Program-made: the position numbers and the translations under genes | Origin: DASVTR01 sp033855775 | Lineage (GTDB): Bacteria > Acidobacteriota > Blastocatellia > Pyrinomonadales > Pyrinomonadaceae | Reading direction: 5' to 3' | Length of the DNA stretch: 64,000 nt | Assembly (NCBI GenBank): GCA_033855775.1 | Contig: JAWVFT010000122.1 | Location: 103,060 to 167,059 of the forward strand | Shown: one piece after another, positions 8,361-16,950 of the stretch | How the letters are laid out: each line of letters starts with the position of its first letter | How positions within the stretch are numbered: the first letter of the stretch is position 1 | Notes under the pieces: generated by a model | Seen by the model: only the letters and a program-made list of their open reading frames with translations | Told to the model about the DNA's origin: nothing | Database searches by the model: none

Positions 8361-9503
8361 TTAACGACGCGGGGCGAGGGCTTGGCGCGCGGCGAGGGCG
8401 AGGGCGCGTGCTTCGCCGGGTGAAGAGGCGCAGGCTGTCAGGTGTCCCATCTTGCGCCCGGCGCGCGGCTCGTGCTTGCCGTAGAGATGCAGCTTGACGT
8501 TTGGGAAAGCGCAGGCGGCCAGCCAGTCAGGCTCGCCCTGTTGCCAGAGGTCGCCGAGCAGGTTGACCATCGCCGCGGGGCAGCGCAGAGCCGTCTCGCC
8601 GAGCGGCAGGCCCGCGACCGCGCGCAGTTGTTGCTCAAACTGGCTGGTCACGCAGGCGTCAATCGTCAGGTGTCCCGAGTTGTGCGGGCGCGGCGCGAGT
8701 TCGTTGATGAGCAACTCGCCCTCAGTGGTCAGAAAAAATTCGACGCACAGCACGCCGACCACATCAAGCTTGACGAGCAGGCTCTCCGCTATCTCGACGG
8801 CGCGGCTGGCGACGGCGGGCGCGACGGCGGCGGGCGCGATTGAGCAATCCAGAATGTGCCGCTCGTGAGAATTTTCGATGACGCCGTAGTGCGCCGTCTC
8901 GCCGCCGACGCCGCGAGCAGCGACGACCGAGACTTCGCGCTCGAAGTCTATAAACTTTTCCAGAATCATCTCCTGCCCGTCGTGCAAGAGGAAAGCGGCT
9001 GCGGCCTCGGCCCCGGTCGCGACGCGCCGCTGCCCTTTGCCGTCGTAGCCGAACCCGGCTGTCTTCATCACCGCTGGAAGTCCCAGACGAGCGATGCCCT
9101 CGTTCACATCTTCGAGCGAGGCGACGGCGTGAAAGGGCGTGACGGGAAAGCCTGCTTGCGCTAGATAAGTTTTTTCACGGACGCGATTCTGCGTCGTCTG
9201 TAGCAACGCGCCGCTCGGACGCACGGGAACGAGTTCCGCAACCGCCGCCGCGGTCGCAGCAGGAATATTTTCAAACTCGAAAGTCACGACTTCGACGCCG
9301 CGCGCGAACTCACGAACGGCGTCGAGGTCTTCGTAAGAAGCAGTGATTTCGATGTCGGCGACTTGTCCGGTCGGGGTGTCTGTTTCGGGCGAGAAGGTGT
9401 GGACGAGATAGCCCATGCGGCGGGCGGCCATCGCAAACATGCGACCGAGTTGGCCGCTGCCGAGCACGCCGATGGTCGAGCCGGGGAGAAAGGAGAGCTT
9501 CAC
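8361..9503 (-). CDS. purK: N5-carboxyaminoimidazole ribonucleotide synthase
   Basis: PurK uses ATP and bicarbonate to carboxylate aminoimidazole ribonucleotide in purine synthesis. The 380-residue product starts with the family opening IGVLGSGQLGRM, followed by ATP-grasp elements including KTAGFGYDGKGQ, EKFIDFEREVSV and the metal-binding NELAPRPHNSGH. The start is GTG at 9503, which overlaps the purE stop as GTGA. That overlap and the position of the first beta strand fix the start. It is last in an icd-purE-purK unit and hands its product to PurE. Confidence 0.95.
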   Translation of the reverse strand: MKLSFLPGSTIGVLGSGQLGRMFAMAARRMGYLVHTFSPETDTPTGQVADIEITASYEDLDAVREFARGVEVVTFEFENIPAATAAAVAELVPVRPSGALLQTTQNRVREKTYLAQAGFPVTPFHAVASLEDVNEGIARLGLPAVMKTAGFGYDGKGQRRVATGAEAAAAFLLHDGQEMILEKFIDFEREVSVVAARGVGGETAHYGVIENSHERHILDCSIAPAAVAPAVASRAVEIAESLLVKLDVVGVLCVEFFLTTEGELLINELAPRPHNSGHLTIDACVTSQFEQQLRAVAGLPLGETALRCPAAMVNLLGDLWQQGEPDWLAACAFPNVKLHLYGKHEPRAGRKMGHLTACASSPGEARALALAARQALAPRR

Positions 9504-10171
9504 ACCAGTTGTGCCTCGCGGACTTGCTGCTCTTGTTGACGACGAAAGCGATGCAGCTTTCGTCTCAAGTTGGGCCGCGTCGTTGCCAGAATTGCGACGG
9601 CCAACAGCGCGGCGTTCTTCGCTCCCGCCTGCCCGATAGCCAGCGTGCCGACGGGAACGCCCGCGGGCATCTGCGCAATCGAGAGCAGAGAGTCCAAACC
9701 CTTTAAAGCGCGGCTCTCGATTGGCACGCCGAGCACCGGCACAATCGTCTGCGCCGCGACCATGCCCGGCAGATGCGCCGCCCCGCCCGCGCCCGCGATG
9801 ATGACTTCGAGGCCGCGCGCTTCGGCTGTCGCCGCAAACTCCGCCATCCACAAAGGCGTCCTGTGCGCCGAGACGACGCGACACTCGTGCGCCACTTCAA
9901 ACTCCGTCAACATCTCCGAAGCCTGCCGCATCGTCTCCCAATCCGACTTGCTCCCCATGATGACGGCGACCAAAGGCGACGCAGAGACGCGGGGACGCGG
10001 AGACGCGGCGAGCGACTCGGAGGCGGACGCGCCGAGATGCGAAGCGGACGCGCGGAGACGCGAAGCTGCGTCAACATCTTGCAGACGCGGCGCAGCTGTG
10101 ACAGCTTTTTTCTTCGCCGCGTCGCCGCGTCGCCGCGTCGCCGCGTCCGTCTTCTTCTTTCGCGTCGCCAT
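9500..10171 (-). CDS. purE: N5-carboxyaminoimidazole ribonucleotide mutase, with repeat-rich N-terminus
   Basis: PurE moves the carboxyl group made by PurK from N5 to C4. The catalytic domain starts at VAVIMGSKSDW and includes the active-site segments SAHRTP and GGAAHLPGM. From the ATG at 10171 (5 bases after the icd stop) the protein has an extra 67 residues rich in Ala, Arg and Ser, encoded by GACGCGG-type tandem repeats. A TTG at 9973 would instead give a standard 157-residue PurE, leaving the repeat region untranslated. Neither start has a good ribosome site, so the N-terminus is uncertain. Confidence 0.93.
   Translation of the reverse strand: MATRKKKTDAATRRRGDAAKKKAVTAAPRLQDVDAASRLRASASHLGASASESLAASPRPRVSASPLVAVIMGSKSDWETMRQASEMLTEFEVAHECRVVSAHRTPLWMAEFAATAEARGLEVIIAGAGGAAHLPGMVAAQTIVPVLGVPIESRALKGLDSLLSIAQMPAGVPVGTLAIGQAGAKNAALLAVAILATTRPNLRRKLHRFRRQQEQQVREAQLV
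9974..10168. repeat. GACGCGG-type heptad repeat tract in the purE 5' region
   Basis: About 190 bases built mostly from GACGCGG-like units and their complement CCGCGTC (GCCGCGTC runs at the right end, GACGCGG runs at the left end), so the two ends are inverted. It lies between the icd stop and the PurE catalytic domain and is either translated as an N-terminal extension or is intergenic. Confidence 0.75.
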
Positions 10172-10176
10172 CTGCG

Positions 10177-11613
10177 TTAGCCCTGATAGCCTGCCTTGTC
10201 GTCGAAGTTGCAGAGGTTCTCGGTCTGGATGAAGTCGTAGCCTGCTTCATGGATGCGACCGAGGACGCCGATGATTTGCGCGTGTGTGACGGGGCCGCCG
10301 TCCGTCCGGGAGACGAAGCGGCAACGCCAGTGGTCTGTGATGAAAGTTTCGGGCGAGCCTTCGGGCCAGACTTTGACGCCGCGATTGCTAATCATCGTCA
10401 GGTTGAGGTCGCCTTCGATTGACTTGATGGCCGCGCCGAGTTCGTCGGCTGTGCCTTTGTTCCAATCCAAAAACACGTCAACGCCGATGGTCGCTTTCTG
10501 TTCGGCTTCGTGCTTGGAGGTCTGCGCGTTGACGGCCTCCGAGCCGCCCGCTTTGTACTCGACGGCCTTCAGCTTTTCCGGCTTTTGACCGATGCGTTCG
10601 ATGACGGCCTCCGCAAACTCTTTCGTCCCGACCTTCTCACGGCTGACGCCTTCCTTATAGATGTCGTAAGTGTGAATGCCGTCCTCAATCGTGCGCAGCC
10701 ATGCGTTGTGGACGCGCTCGGCAACGTCCGCTTGATTGATGTGAACGAGCATCATGATGGCTCCGAGCAGGAGGCCGGAAGGGTTCGCCATGTTCTGCCC
10801 GGCGCGGCGCGGGGCAGAGCCGTGGATGGCTTCAAACATCGCCACGTTTTCGCCGATGTTGGCCGAGCCAGCGAGGCCGACCGAGCCTGCAATCTGCGCG
10901 GCCACGTCCGAGAGAATGTCGCCGTAGAGATTGGGCATCACGAGCACATCGAAGGCTTCGGGCGTGTCGGCGAGTTTGGCCGCGCCGATGTCCACAATCC
11001 AGTGTTCGTTTTCTATCTCAGGATACTCGGCGGCAATCTCGTCGAAGACTTTATGGAAGAGCCCGTCGGAGAGCTTCATGATGTTGTCTTTGGTGAAGCA
11101 AGTGACCTTCTTGCGATTGTTGCGCCGCGCGTAGTCGAAAGCGTAGCGCACAATCTTCTCCGAGCCGGGACGCGAGATGAGCTTCAACGACAACATCATC
11201 TGCTCCGTCTGCCTGTACTCGATGCCCGCGTACAAGTCCTCTTCGTTTTCGCGGACGATGACGACATCCATGTTCGGATGCTTCGTCTTGACGAACGGGT
11301 CGTAGGAGACGCACGGGCGCACGTTGGCGTACAAGCCCATCGTCTTGCGCACGGTCACGTTGAGGCTCTTGTAGCCGCCGCCCTGCGGCGTCGTAATCGG
11401 GGCTTTGAGAAAGACTTTGGTGCGGCGCAAACTGTCCCACGCGCTCGGCTCGATGCCGGCGGCGTTGCCCGCCAGATAGGCTTTCTCGCCGATGACGATG
11501 GTTTCGATGTCGAGGCTCGCGCCCGCTCCCTTCAGGATGGCGAGCGTCGCCTCCATGATTTCCGGCCCGATGCCGTCGCCGTGCGCGACCGTGATAGGAA
11601 CACTCTCTGGCAT
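10177..11613 (-). CDS. icd: Isocitrate dehydrogenase, long form with C-terminal extension
   Basis: Oxidative decarboxylation of isocitrate to 2-oxoglutarate in the TCA cycle. The 478-residue product has the isopropylmalate/isocitrate dehydrogenase core: GDGIGPEI at the N-terminus, substrate loop SLNVTVRK and YANVRPC, RENEEDLYAG, the metal-site Asps in NLYGDILSDV, and HGSAPRRAGQNMANP. About 140 extra residues at the C-terminus match the long type known from Thermus and Rickettsia. ATG at 11613 is preferred, because the domain begins 4 residues later; the frame stays open upstream but without family homology. It heads an icd-purE-purK unit. Confidence 0.93.
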   Translation of the reverse strand: MPESVPITVAHGDGIGPEIMEATLAILKGAGASLDIETIVIGEKAYLAGNAAGIEPSAWDSLRRTKVFLKAPITTPQGGGYKSLNVTVRKTMGLYANVRPCVSYDPFVKTKHPNMDVVIVRENEEDLYAGIEYRQTEQMMLSLKLISRPGSEKIVRYAFDYARRNNRKKVTCFTKDNIMKLSDGLFHKVFDEIAAEYPEIENEHWIVDIGAAKLADTPEAFDVLVMPNLYGDILSDVAAQIAGSVGLAGSANIGENVAMFEAIHGSAPRRAGQNMANPSGLLLGAIMMLVHINQADVAERVHNAWLRTIEDGIHTYDIYKEGVSREKVGTKEFAEAVIERIGQKPEKLKAVEYKAGGSEAVNAQTSKHEAEQKATIGVDVFLDWNKGTADELGAAIKSIEGDLNLTMISNRGVKVWPEGSPETFITDHWRCRFVSRTDGGPVTHAQIIGVLGRIHEAGYDFIQTENLCNFDDKAGYQG

Positions 11614-11842
11614 AATCTTTACGATGCCTTTCTTCGAATGATGAAATTGCAGTAACGCTTTCAGGAGCGAAGCACTATATGCTAAAAGCGCGAGCGCAGG
11701 CAACGACCTGAGAGAAGACGCGCCCCCCACAAGCGCCAAAATGACGGCCAGCCCCGCTGTCATCAGTCGCAATCTTGCGTTCAATTTTCCTGCGTGTCAT
11801 GATTGAAGAGCGATTTCGTATCTCTTAAAGAGGCGACGACCA

Positions 11843-12508
11843 ATGAGCGACAACTACGGCAACCTTGAGCCGCGCGTAACAATAGTTGAAGAGGCTGTCC
11901 TCATATTGAAGGAGTTGGCCCTCAGCGCCAACGACCGCATGAACGGCTTCGATGCTGCCCTGAGCAACCTGACGGTGAAAATAGAAGCTTTGACGGATGC
12001 TCAAATCCGCAACGAAGATTCATTCAACAATAAAATCGAAGCTTTGGCGGACGCTCAGCGTCTCGGTGAAGATTCACTGTCCAGTAAAATCGAAGCTTTA
12101 ACAGATGCTCAGATCCGCAACGAAGATTCATTCAATAATAAAATTGAAGCTTTGACAGATACTCAGCGTCGCAATGAAGAATCCTTCAATAATAAAATTG
12201 AAGCTTTGACAGACGCTCAAACTCGTAGCGAAGATTCATTCAATAATAAAATTGAAACTTTGACGGATGCTCAGATTCGCAGTGAAGATTCACTATCCGG
12301 TAAAATTGAAGCTTTAACGGATGCTCAGATTCGCAACGAAGAGTCGTTCAACCGTAAAATCGAAGCTCTGGCGGAAGGTCAGCGTCGCACGGATGAAGCG
12401 CTGACGCGTCTGGCAGATGCCCAAGCGCGTCTGGCAGATGCCCAAACCCACACAGACCAGCGGTTGGACGCGCTGATTGATATTGTCAGAGGTCGCAATG
12501 GTCAGTGA
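11843..12508 (+). CDS. Coiled-coil protein with seven 18-residue repeats
   Basis: A 221-residue soluble, acidic, helical protein. Residues 46-171 are seven tandem 18-residue units with consensus KIEALTDAQIRNEDSFNN, and an eighth diverged unit leads into RLADAQARLADAQ and a final coiled coil. The periodicity, with Ile/Leu at coiled-coil spacing and no proline, predicts a long helical rod or oligomer. There is no signal peptide or membrane segment. It is divergent from icd. Function is unknown; similar rods occur in phage fibres and cytoskeletal spacers, but nothing here identifies a partner. Confidence 0.75.
   Translation: MSDNYGNLEPRVTIVEEAVLILKELALSANDRMNGFDAALSNLTVKIEALTDAQIRNEDSFNNKIEALADAQRLGEDSLSSKIEALTDAQIRNEDSFNNKIEALTDTQRRNEESFNNKIEALTDAQTRSEDSFNNKIETLTDAQIRSEDSLSGKIEALTDAQIRNEESFNRKIEALAEGQRRTDEALTRLADAQARLADAQTHTDQRLDALIDIVRGRNGQ
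11978..12355 (+). repeat. Seven tandem 54-bp units inside a coding region
   Basis: Seven in-frame 54-bp units, strongly conserved at both DNA and protein level, which suggests recent expansion or homogenisation. The unit number is likely to vary between strains. Confidence 0.9.
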
Positions 12509-12671
12509 GCTTTCCGGCGCGCGGGCCTTAAATTTTATTCGTTGATAATGAAGAGCCGGATAATGCAGACCGTCGTTGGTGTTGAGGAGCAAGAATATTG
12601 TTAGGAATTTTTTCAGCGCACGCTTGCGCTTCGCTTGAAGTGTAAGGCATACTTTTCGTGTTTGGTACCTG

Positions 12672-12792
12672 CTCTCGCGCGTTAATGGTGACGCGCCTGT
12701 CCGTGACTGGAAAGCGACGTTGGTTCGGCTGAAAAGAGCGAGGCTAGTTTGTCAACTTGTTAGAAGCCGCTCTCGCTAGTTGTTAGAGCACC
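12672..12792 (+). ncRNA. Candidate structured 5' leader of RRM gene, copy 1
   Basis: This 121-base stretch ends 110 bases before the RRM start and aligns with the leader of the second RRM gene (24120-24231, minus). Shared blocks in order are CTCTCGCGC, an 8-bp hairpin (12677-12684 with 12689-12696), GAGCG...GGCT, TCAACTTG, AGAAGCCGCTC and TTAGAGCACC. GGCT (12742-12745) and GAGC upstream can pair with AGCCGCTC (12765-12772), leaving TCAACTTG in the loop. In the first hairpin the fifth pair is G-C here and A-U in the other copy, a compensatory change. Probably a cis-regulatory RNA for cold or autoregulatory control; the role is inference. Confidence 0.6.
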
Positions 12793-12902
12793 GGGCGCGT
12801 CGCGTTTCGCCGGAAAGGTCAGTTGAGGCTCCCCGCCTTTAGTCCCAGCGATTCCACATCAAGCCCGCGCTTCCTTTGACCTTAAAGGATAAAGATAAAG
12901 AA

Positions 12903-13307
12903 ATGGCTACGAAACTTTATGTCGGTAATCTGTCGTTCCGCACGTCCAGCGACGATTTGCGCGAAGCCTTCTCGCAGGCCGGAACGGTGGAATCAGCAAC
13001 GGTGCTCGAAGACCGCGAGACGGGACGTTCACGCGGCTTTGGCTTCGTCGAAATGGCAACAGCGGAGGAAGCGACAGCGGCCATCGAAATGTTCAACGGC
13101 AAAGACCTCGGCGGGCGCAACCTGACCGTCAATGAGGCCAAGCCGAAGACTGACCGCGGCGGCGGTGGTGGCGGCGGGCGCGGCGGCTACGGCGGTGGCG
13201 GCGGCGGTGGTCGCGGCGGCGGCGGCGGTGGCGGGCGCGGCGGCGACCGTGGCGGCTTCGGCGGCGGCGGTGGCGGCGGACGCAACGACCGCGAACCGCG
13301 CTGGTAA
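12903..13307 (+). CDS. Glycine-rich RRM RNA-binding protein, copy 1
   Basis: A 134-residue protein with one RNA-recognition motif (residues 1-80): RNP2 is LYVGNL and RNP1 is RGFGFVEM, both intact. A Gly/Arg-rich tail follows (RGGYGGGGGGGRGGG type) and ends in DREPRW. It resembles the cold-induced Rbp proteins of cyanobacteria, which bind mRNA. ATG at 12903 is preferred over a TTG at 12876, since the RRM starts at residue 4. A paralogue lies at 23640-24020 and shares the structured leader. An inverted-repeat hairpin follows the stop. Confidence 0.93.
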   Translation: MATKLYVGNLSFRTSSDDLREAFSQAGTVESATVLEDRETGRSRGFGFVEMATAEEATAAIEMFNGKDLGGRNLTVNEAKPKTDRGGGGGGGRGGYGGGGGGGRGGGGGGGRGGDRGGFGGGGGGGRNDREPRW

Positions 13308-13315
13308 CTCAACAG

Positions 13316-13394
13316 CAGTGACAAGTAAAGAGTGACGAGTGACAAGCTCAAGGCAACAGCTTTGAGCTTGTCACTCATCACTCTTTAGTTTTTG
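13316..13394. repeat. GTGACRA heptad repeat hairpin after the RRM gene
   Basis: Units of GTGACGA/GTGACAA on the left arm and their complement on the right arm pair over about 25 bp with one mismatch around a 9-base loop. It sits just after the RRM stop and ends in CTTTAGTTTTT, so it could act as a terminator. Confidence 0.8.
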
Positions 13395-13484
13395 CGGCGC
13401 TCTTTTGAGTTTTTACTTTGCTGCTACTTTTTCTCGATGCTTCTCAACTCTCAACAAACCGCTTAACAGCCGCCGCTTTTCTTA

Positions 13485-13520
13485 TGCTCGTCACTTGCTG
13501 CTTGTCACTCGTCACTGCTT
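13485..13520. repeat. Short TYGTCAC heptad repeat at the M28 gene end
   Basis: Four copies of the TCGTCAC/TTGTCAC heptad in tandem, overlapping the last codons of the minus-strand peptidase gene at 13512. Confidence 0.65.
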
Positions 13521-15506
13521 TCTTGCCGTAGGAGTAATCTTGAGCTTGAGCGTCTGGCTACCGCGAACGATTTCGATGTCGTATTCCTCGCCCGCCTTCA
13601 TCTCTCCGAGCGCGTAGGTGTAGTCGTAGACGTTCTTCACTTCGCGCCCGGCGAGGTGTGTCACGCGGTCGCCCGCCAGCAGTCCGGCCCTGGCCGCCGG
13701 TGAATCATCGCGCACGCCGTCAATCTTCATCCCGTCGGTCGCCTCCGCATAATTCGGCACGACGCCGAGCGTGACGCGAAAGCCCATCGGGCGACGCTCG
13801 CCCTCGCTTTTGGCGACCTTGTAAGTGGGCCGCTTGCGGCTGGTGTCTATCGAACGAACGATGCCCTCGACGAGCGAGACGACGCGAGCCTCGCTCTCGT
13901 AATCAATCTTATCGGCGGTGTCCGACGGCTTGTGATAATCGTCGTGCGTGCCTGTGAAGAAGAAGAGAACGGGAATCTGTTTCGAGTAGAATGATGAATG
14001 GTCGCTAGGGCCGTAGCCGTCATCGTTGAGCGTCAGCGTAAAGAGCGGGCCGGGGGACGAAGAGCGGCGGTCTGTGTAAGCGACGCCCACGCGCAAATTC
14101 TCATCCTCGATTATCTGGCGCCACTCGGCGGCAGTCCCGACGCCGCCAATCATCAATCGCTTCTCTTTCATCCGACCGATCATGTCCATGTTAATCATCG
14201 CCACCGTGTTTGTGAGCGACAAGAGCGGATGATTGACGTAGAAGTCTGAGCCGATTAAGCCTTCCTCTTCGCCGCTGAAGGCGATGAAGACGAGCGTGCG
14301 CTTCGGCCTCGCGCCTTGCGCGGAGAAGAGCCGCGCCAGTTCGAGCAAGCCCGCGACGCCCGAAGCGTTATCGTCCGCGCCGTGATGAATCTCGCCCTCG
14401 CGCACGGCGAGGCTGCCTTCGCCGCCGCGCCCCAGATGGTCGTAGTGCGCGCCGATGATGATGGCTTCATTCTTCAACTGCGAATCCGAGCCTTCGATGA
14501 CGCCGATGACATTCGCGCCCGGCGCGTTGCGCTTCACAATGTCCGTCGAGATGCTGAGCGTCACGCCGTCAAGCATATTGAACTTGACCTCGACCGTCAC
14601 GTTGTAGCCTCGCACCTGAGTTGTGCCGCGCGCCATTGACCACTTGCCGACATCCTTCTCCACTTCGGCCAACTGCGTAGAACTATTCATGCCGAGGATG
14701 CGCGCCGCCGCTTGCCTTGAAATAACGACGACGGGCAAGCCCGCATCGCCCGCGCTGTTGTCATAACTGAGACGCGCGAGCCGTTCGTCTCGAAAATTAT
14801 CTTCGCGCGCGACGACGACCAGAGCCGCCGCTCCGTTCTCGCGGGCCGCAATCGCTTTCCAGCGAACGTCCGTGAAGCGAGCAAATTCTCCGTGCGGGTT
14901 ATCGCCGTCCGGCGTGCCTGCCAGAGCGACGGCGACGCGGCCACGCAAGTCAACTCCGGCGTAGTCGTCATAGTTCAACCCTGCGGCCTTGATGCCGTAA
15001 CCCACGAACGTCGCGGGCGCGTTCGTCACTTTCCCGTTCGACGAAAATCCGAGCGGCGTCCAGTCTTCACCAACCCGCAAATCGAGCGCGGCGGCGCGCG
15101 TGTCTACGGGCTTCGCGGCGTCTTGCGCAGTTGTCGCCACGTGCGGCGCGAACAGCATCGCGTTGCTCTGGCCGAGCGTGACGCCAGCGACAAACGGAAA
15201 CTCCTGCATGTAACGGCGCGGGCTGTCGGCTTCGAGGATGGACATGCCGGGGCGGTCTATGCCGTTGCTGCGTCTCAGGCCATAGCGCGAAAATTCTTTA
15301 GCGATATACGCGGCGGCGGCGTTGGCTCCGTCCATTCCGGTGCGGCGTCCCTCAAGCTGGTCGGAGGCCAGATACGTGACGTGCGCGCGCAGCCGTTCAA
15401 CGCTCGGAACAGCATTGCTCGCAGGCTTCGGCTGCTGCTGCGCGACGACGCTGGCCGCGACGGCGACGATAAAGGCGACGCGAAGAAAAGTTCGTTTGAC
15501 TAACAT
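13512..15506 (-). CDS. Secreted M28 zinc aminopeptidase with PA and PDZ domains
   Basis: A 664-residue exported peptidase. A signal peptide (MLVKRTFLRVAFIVAVAASVVAQ) sets the ATG at 15506; the upstream in-frame extension is not signal-like. A protease-associated insertion follows, then the M28 core with the two-zinc ligands in GAHYDHLG, HGADDNASG, SGEEEGLIGS, NMDMIGR and the final DHSSF, so the active site looks complete. The last 90 residues are a PDZ domain (GVRDDSPAARAGLLAGDRV). It probably trims peptides in the periplasm or outside the cell. The PD40 protein gene follows upstream on the same strand. Confidence 0.92.
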   Translation of the reverse strand: MLVKRTFLRVAFIVAVAASVVAQQQPKPASNAVPSVERLRAHVTYLASDQLEGRRTGMDGANAAAAYIAKEFSRYGLRRSNGIDRPGMSILEADSPRRYMQEFPFVAGVTLGQSNAMLFAPHVATTAQDAAKPVDTRAAALDLRVGEDWTPLGFSSNGKVTNAPATFVGYGIKAAGLNYDDYAGVDLRGRVAVALAGTPDGDNPHGEFARFTDVRWKAIAARENGAAALVVVAREDNFRDERLARLSYDNSAGDAGLPVVVISRQAAARILGMNSSTQLAEVEKDVGKWSMARGTTQVRGYNVTVEVKFNMLDGVTLSISTDIVKRNAPGANVIGVIEGSDSQLKNEAIIIGAHYDHLGRGGEGSLAVREGEIHHGADDNASGVAGLLELARLFSAQGARPKRTLVFIAFSGEEEGLIGSDFYVNHPLLSLTNTVAMINMDMIGRMKEKRLMIGGVGTAAEWRQIIEDENLRVGVAYTDRRSSSPGPLFTLTLNDDGYGPSDHSSFYSKQIPVLFFFTGTHDDYHKPSDTADKIDYESEARVVSLVEGIVRSIDTSRKRPTYKVAKSEGERRPMGFRVTLGVVPNYAEATDGMKIDGVRDDSPAARAGLLAGDRVTHLAGREVKNVYDYTYALGEMKAGEEYDIEIVRGSQTLKLKITPTARKQ

Positions 15507-15697
15507 TTGAGATTCCACAGCTTCAGATTTCAGAAACGAGTTTCGATGACGGACGAACCGATGCATCGCTAACGAGCTTCGATGACAACGAGGCGGGTCA
15601 TCATTAACGAAACATGATGACAACGAAACGATTCATCATGTAAGCGAGGAAGACGATTTCAAGTGGCGACGAAGCCGACTCAAACGACGAGCCTTCA

Positions 15698-15722
15698 AAC
15701 CCAACCCCTAACCCCCAACTCC
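15698..15722. repeat. CCCCTAA heptad repeat
   Basis: Short tandem of CCCCTAA/CCCCCAA heptads immediately after the PD40 gene stop on the minus strand, the same family as 18047-18155. Confidence 0.6.
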
Positions 15723-15729
15723 CGCTTTC

Positions 15730-16797
15730 TCAATCTATCCAATCAGCGATGAAGACGTTGGTGTCGCCGCGAGTTTTGGCGTTGCGGTTGGAGGCGAAGA
15801 CGAGCCGCTTTCCGTCAGGCGAGAACATCGGAAAGCCGTCGAAGCTCTCGTTGTAAGTGACGCGCTCAAGGCCCGTGCCGTCCGTGTTCACGACGTAGAG
15901 GTCGAAATTGCGCCCCTTGGCGTCGTTGACGTTCGAGGCGAAGATGATGCGCTTGCCGTCTGGAAAGAAATAGGGCGCGAAGCTCGCCGCGCCGAGATGC
16001 GTCACCTGTCGCTTGTTCGAGCCGTCGGCGTTCATCACCCAAAGCTCGAAGACGGTCGGCTCGATGACGCCTTCGGCGAGTTTGTCTTTATAACGCTTAA
16101 TCTCGGCGGGCGTCTGCGGATGAAAGGCGCGAAAGACTATCTGCTTGCCGTCCGACGAAAAGAAAGGGCCGCCGTCGTAGCCGAGTTCGGTCGTCAAACG
16201 CCGCACGTTCTTGCCGCTCGAATCCATCGTGTAGATGTCGAGGTCGCCGTCGCGCATCGAGGTGAAGACAATCTTGCGGCCATCCTTTGAGACAGTCGCT
16301 TCGGCGTCGTAGCCGGGCGCGCTCGTCAACTGTTTCACGTCCGAGCCGTCGGGCCGCGCCGTGAAGATGTCGAACGAAGCGTAGACGGGCCAGACGTAGC
16401 CCTTCGAGAAATCGGGGCGGGGCGGGCATTCTTTGCTGCCGAGATGCGTTGACGAAAAGAGAATGCGCTTCTGCTTCGGCAGGAAATAAGAGCAGGTGGT
16501 GCGGCCCATCCCGGTCGAAACCATGCGAGCGCCGGAGCCGTCCGTCCGCATCGTATAGATCTGGTCGCACTCGCGCCCGTCGCGCTTCGATTGAAAGATA
16601 AGCTCCGTGCCGTCCGGCGAAAAGTAAGCCTCCGCGTTCTCGCCGCCGAATGTCAACTGCCTGACGTTGCTCAAATGCTTCTCATCCGGCAGCCCCAACG
16701 GATCGTCCGGCCCAAACGCCGCCACCGCCGCCGGCCTCATGCTCGACACAGGCAAATACATCACAGCAAGGATTGTAAGGAAAATGAAATTCTTCAT
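15730..16797 (-). CDS. Exported TolB-like PD40 beta-propeller protein
   Basis: A 355-residue protein with a signal peptide (MKNFIFLTILAVMYLPVSS) and at least six WD40-like PD40 blades of the form SPDGxxLxFxSxRDG...IYTMRTDGS. Such propellers, related to the TolB C-terminal domain, bind other proteins or peptides in the periplasm. ATG at 16797 is chosen because the signal peptide begins there; the reading frame continues upstream through heptad repeats that do not look like protein. No enzymatic domain is present. It lies 220 bases upstream of the M28 peptidase gene on the same strand, which suggests related roles. Confidence 0.85.
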   Translation of the reverse strand: MKNFIFLTILAVMYLPVSSMRPAAVAAFGPDDPLGLPDEKHLSNVRQLTFGGENAEAYFSPDGTELIFQSKRDGRECDQIYTMRTDGSGARMVSTGMGRTTCSYFLPKQKRILFSSTHLGSKECPPRPDFSKGYVWPVYASFDIFTARPDGSDVKQLTSAPGYDAEATVSKDGRKIVFTSMRDGDLDIYTMDSSGKNVRRLTTELGYDGGPFFSSDGKQIVFRAFHPQTPAEIKRYKDKLAEGVIEPTVFELWVMNADGSNKRQVTHLGAASFAPYFFPDGKRIIFASNVNDAKGRNFDLYVVNTDGTGLERVTYNESFDGFPMFSPDGKRLVFASNRNAKTRGDTNVFIADWID

Positions 16798-16802
16798 AGG
16801 TC

Positions 16803-16950
16803 TTAACAACAGTGACAAGTGACGAGTGACAAGTGACGAGCAGGAAGAAGAAGTGAGAAGCAATGAGTGATGAGTAACAGCGTCATTCTTTTCTGCTCAT
16901 CCTTCATTACTCATCGCTAACTCGTCACTCGTCACTCGTCATTGTCTTAA
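16803..16950. repeat. Inverted GTGACRA/GTGATGA heptad repeat element
   Basis: Left half: GTGACAA/GTGACGA units, then GTGATGAGTAA units. Right half: their complements ending CTCGTCACTCGTCATTG. Together they can fold into an imperfect hairpin of more than 100 bases. It fills the gap between the PD40 gene start and the serC stop. Confidence 0.85.

Noticed and set aside
11614..11784. Signal-peptide-like N-terminal extension of isocitrate dehydrogenase
   Set aside because: Hydrophobic residues are present upstream in frame, but the enzyme is cytoplasmic and the family starts at the ATG at 11613.
12876..12902. TTG start nine codons upstream in the first RRM gene
   Set aside because: The added residues are Lys/Asp-rich and not part of the RRM, and the paralogue starts at the equivalent of the ATG at 12903.
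16798..16863. Longer N-terminus of the PD40 protein
   Set aside because: The extra codons are translated heptad repeats; the signal peptide begins at the ATG at 16797.
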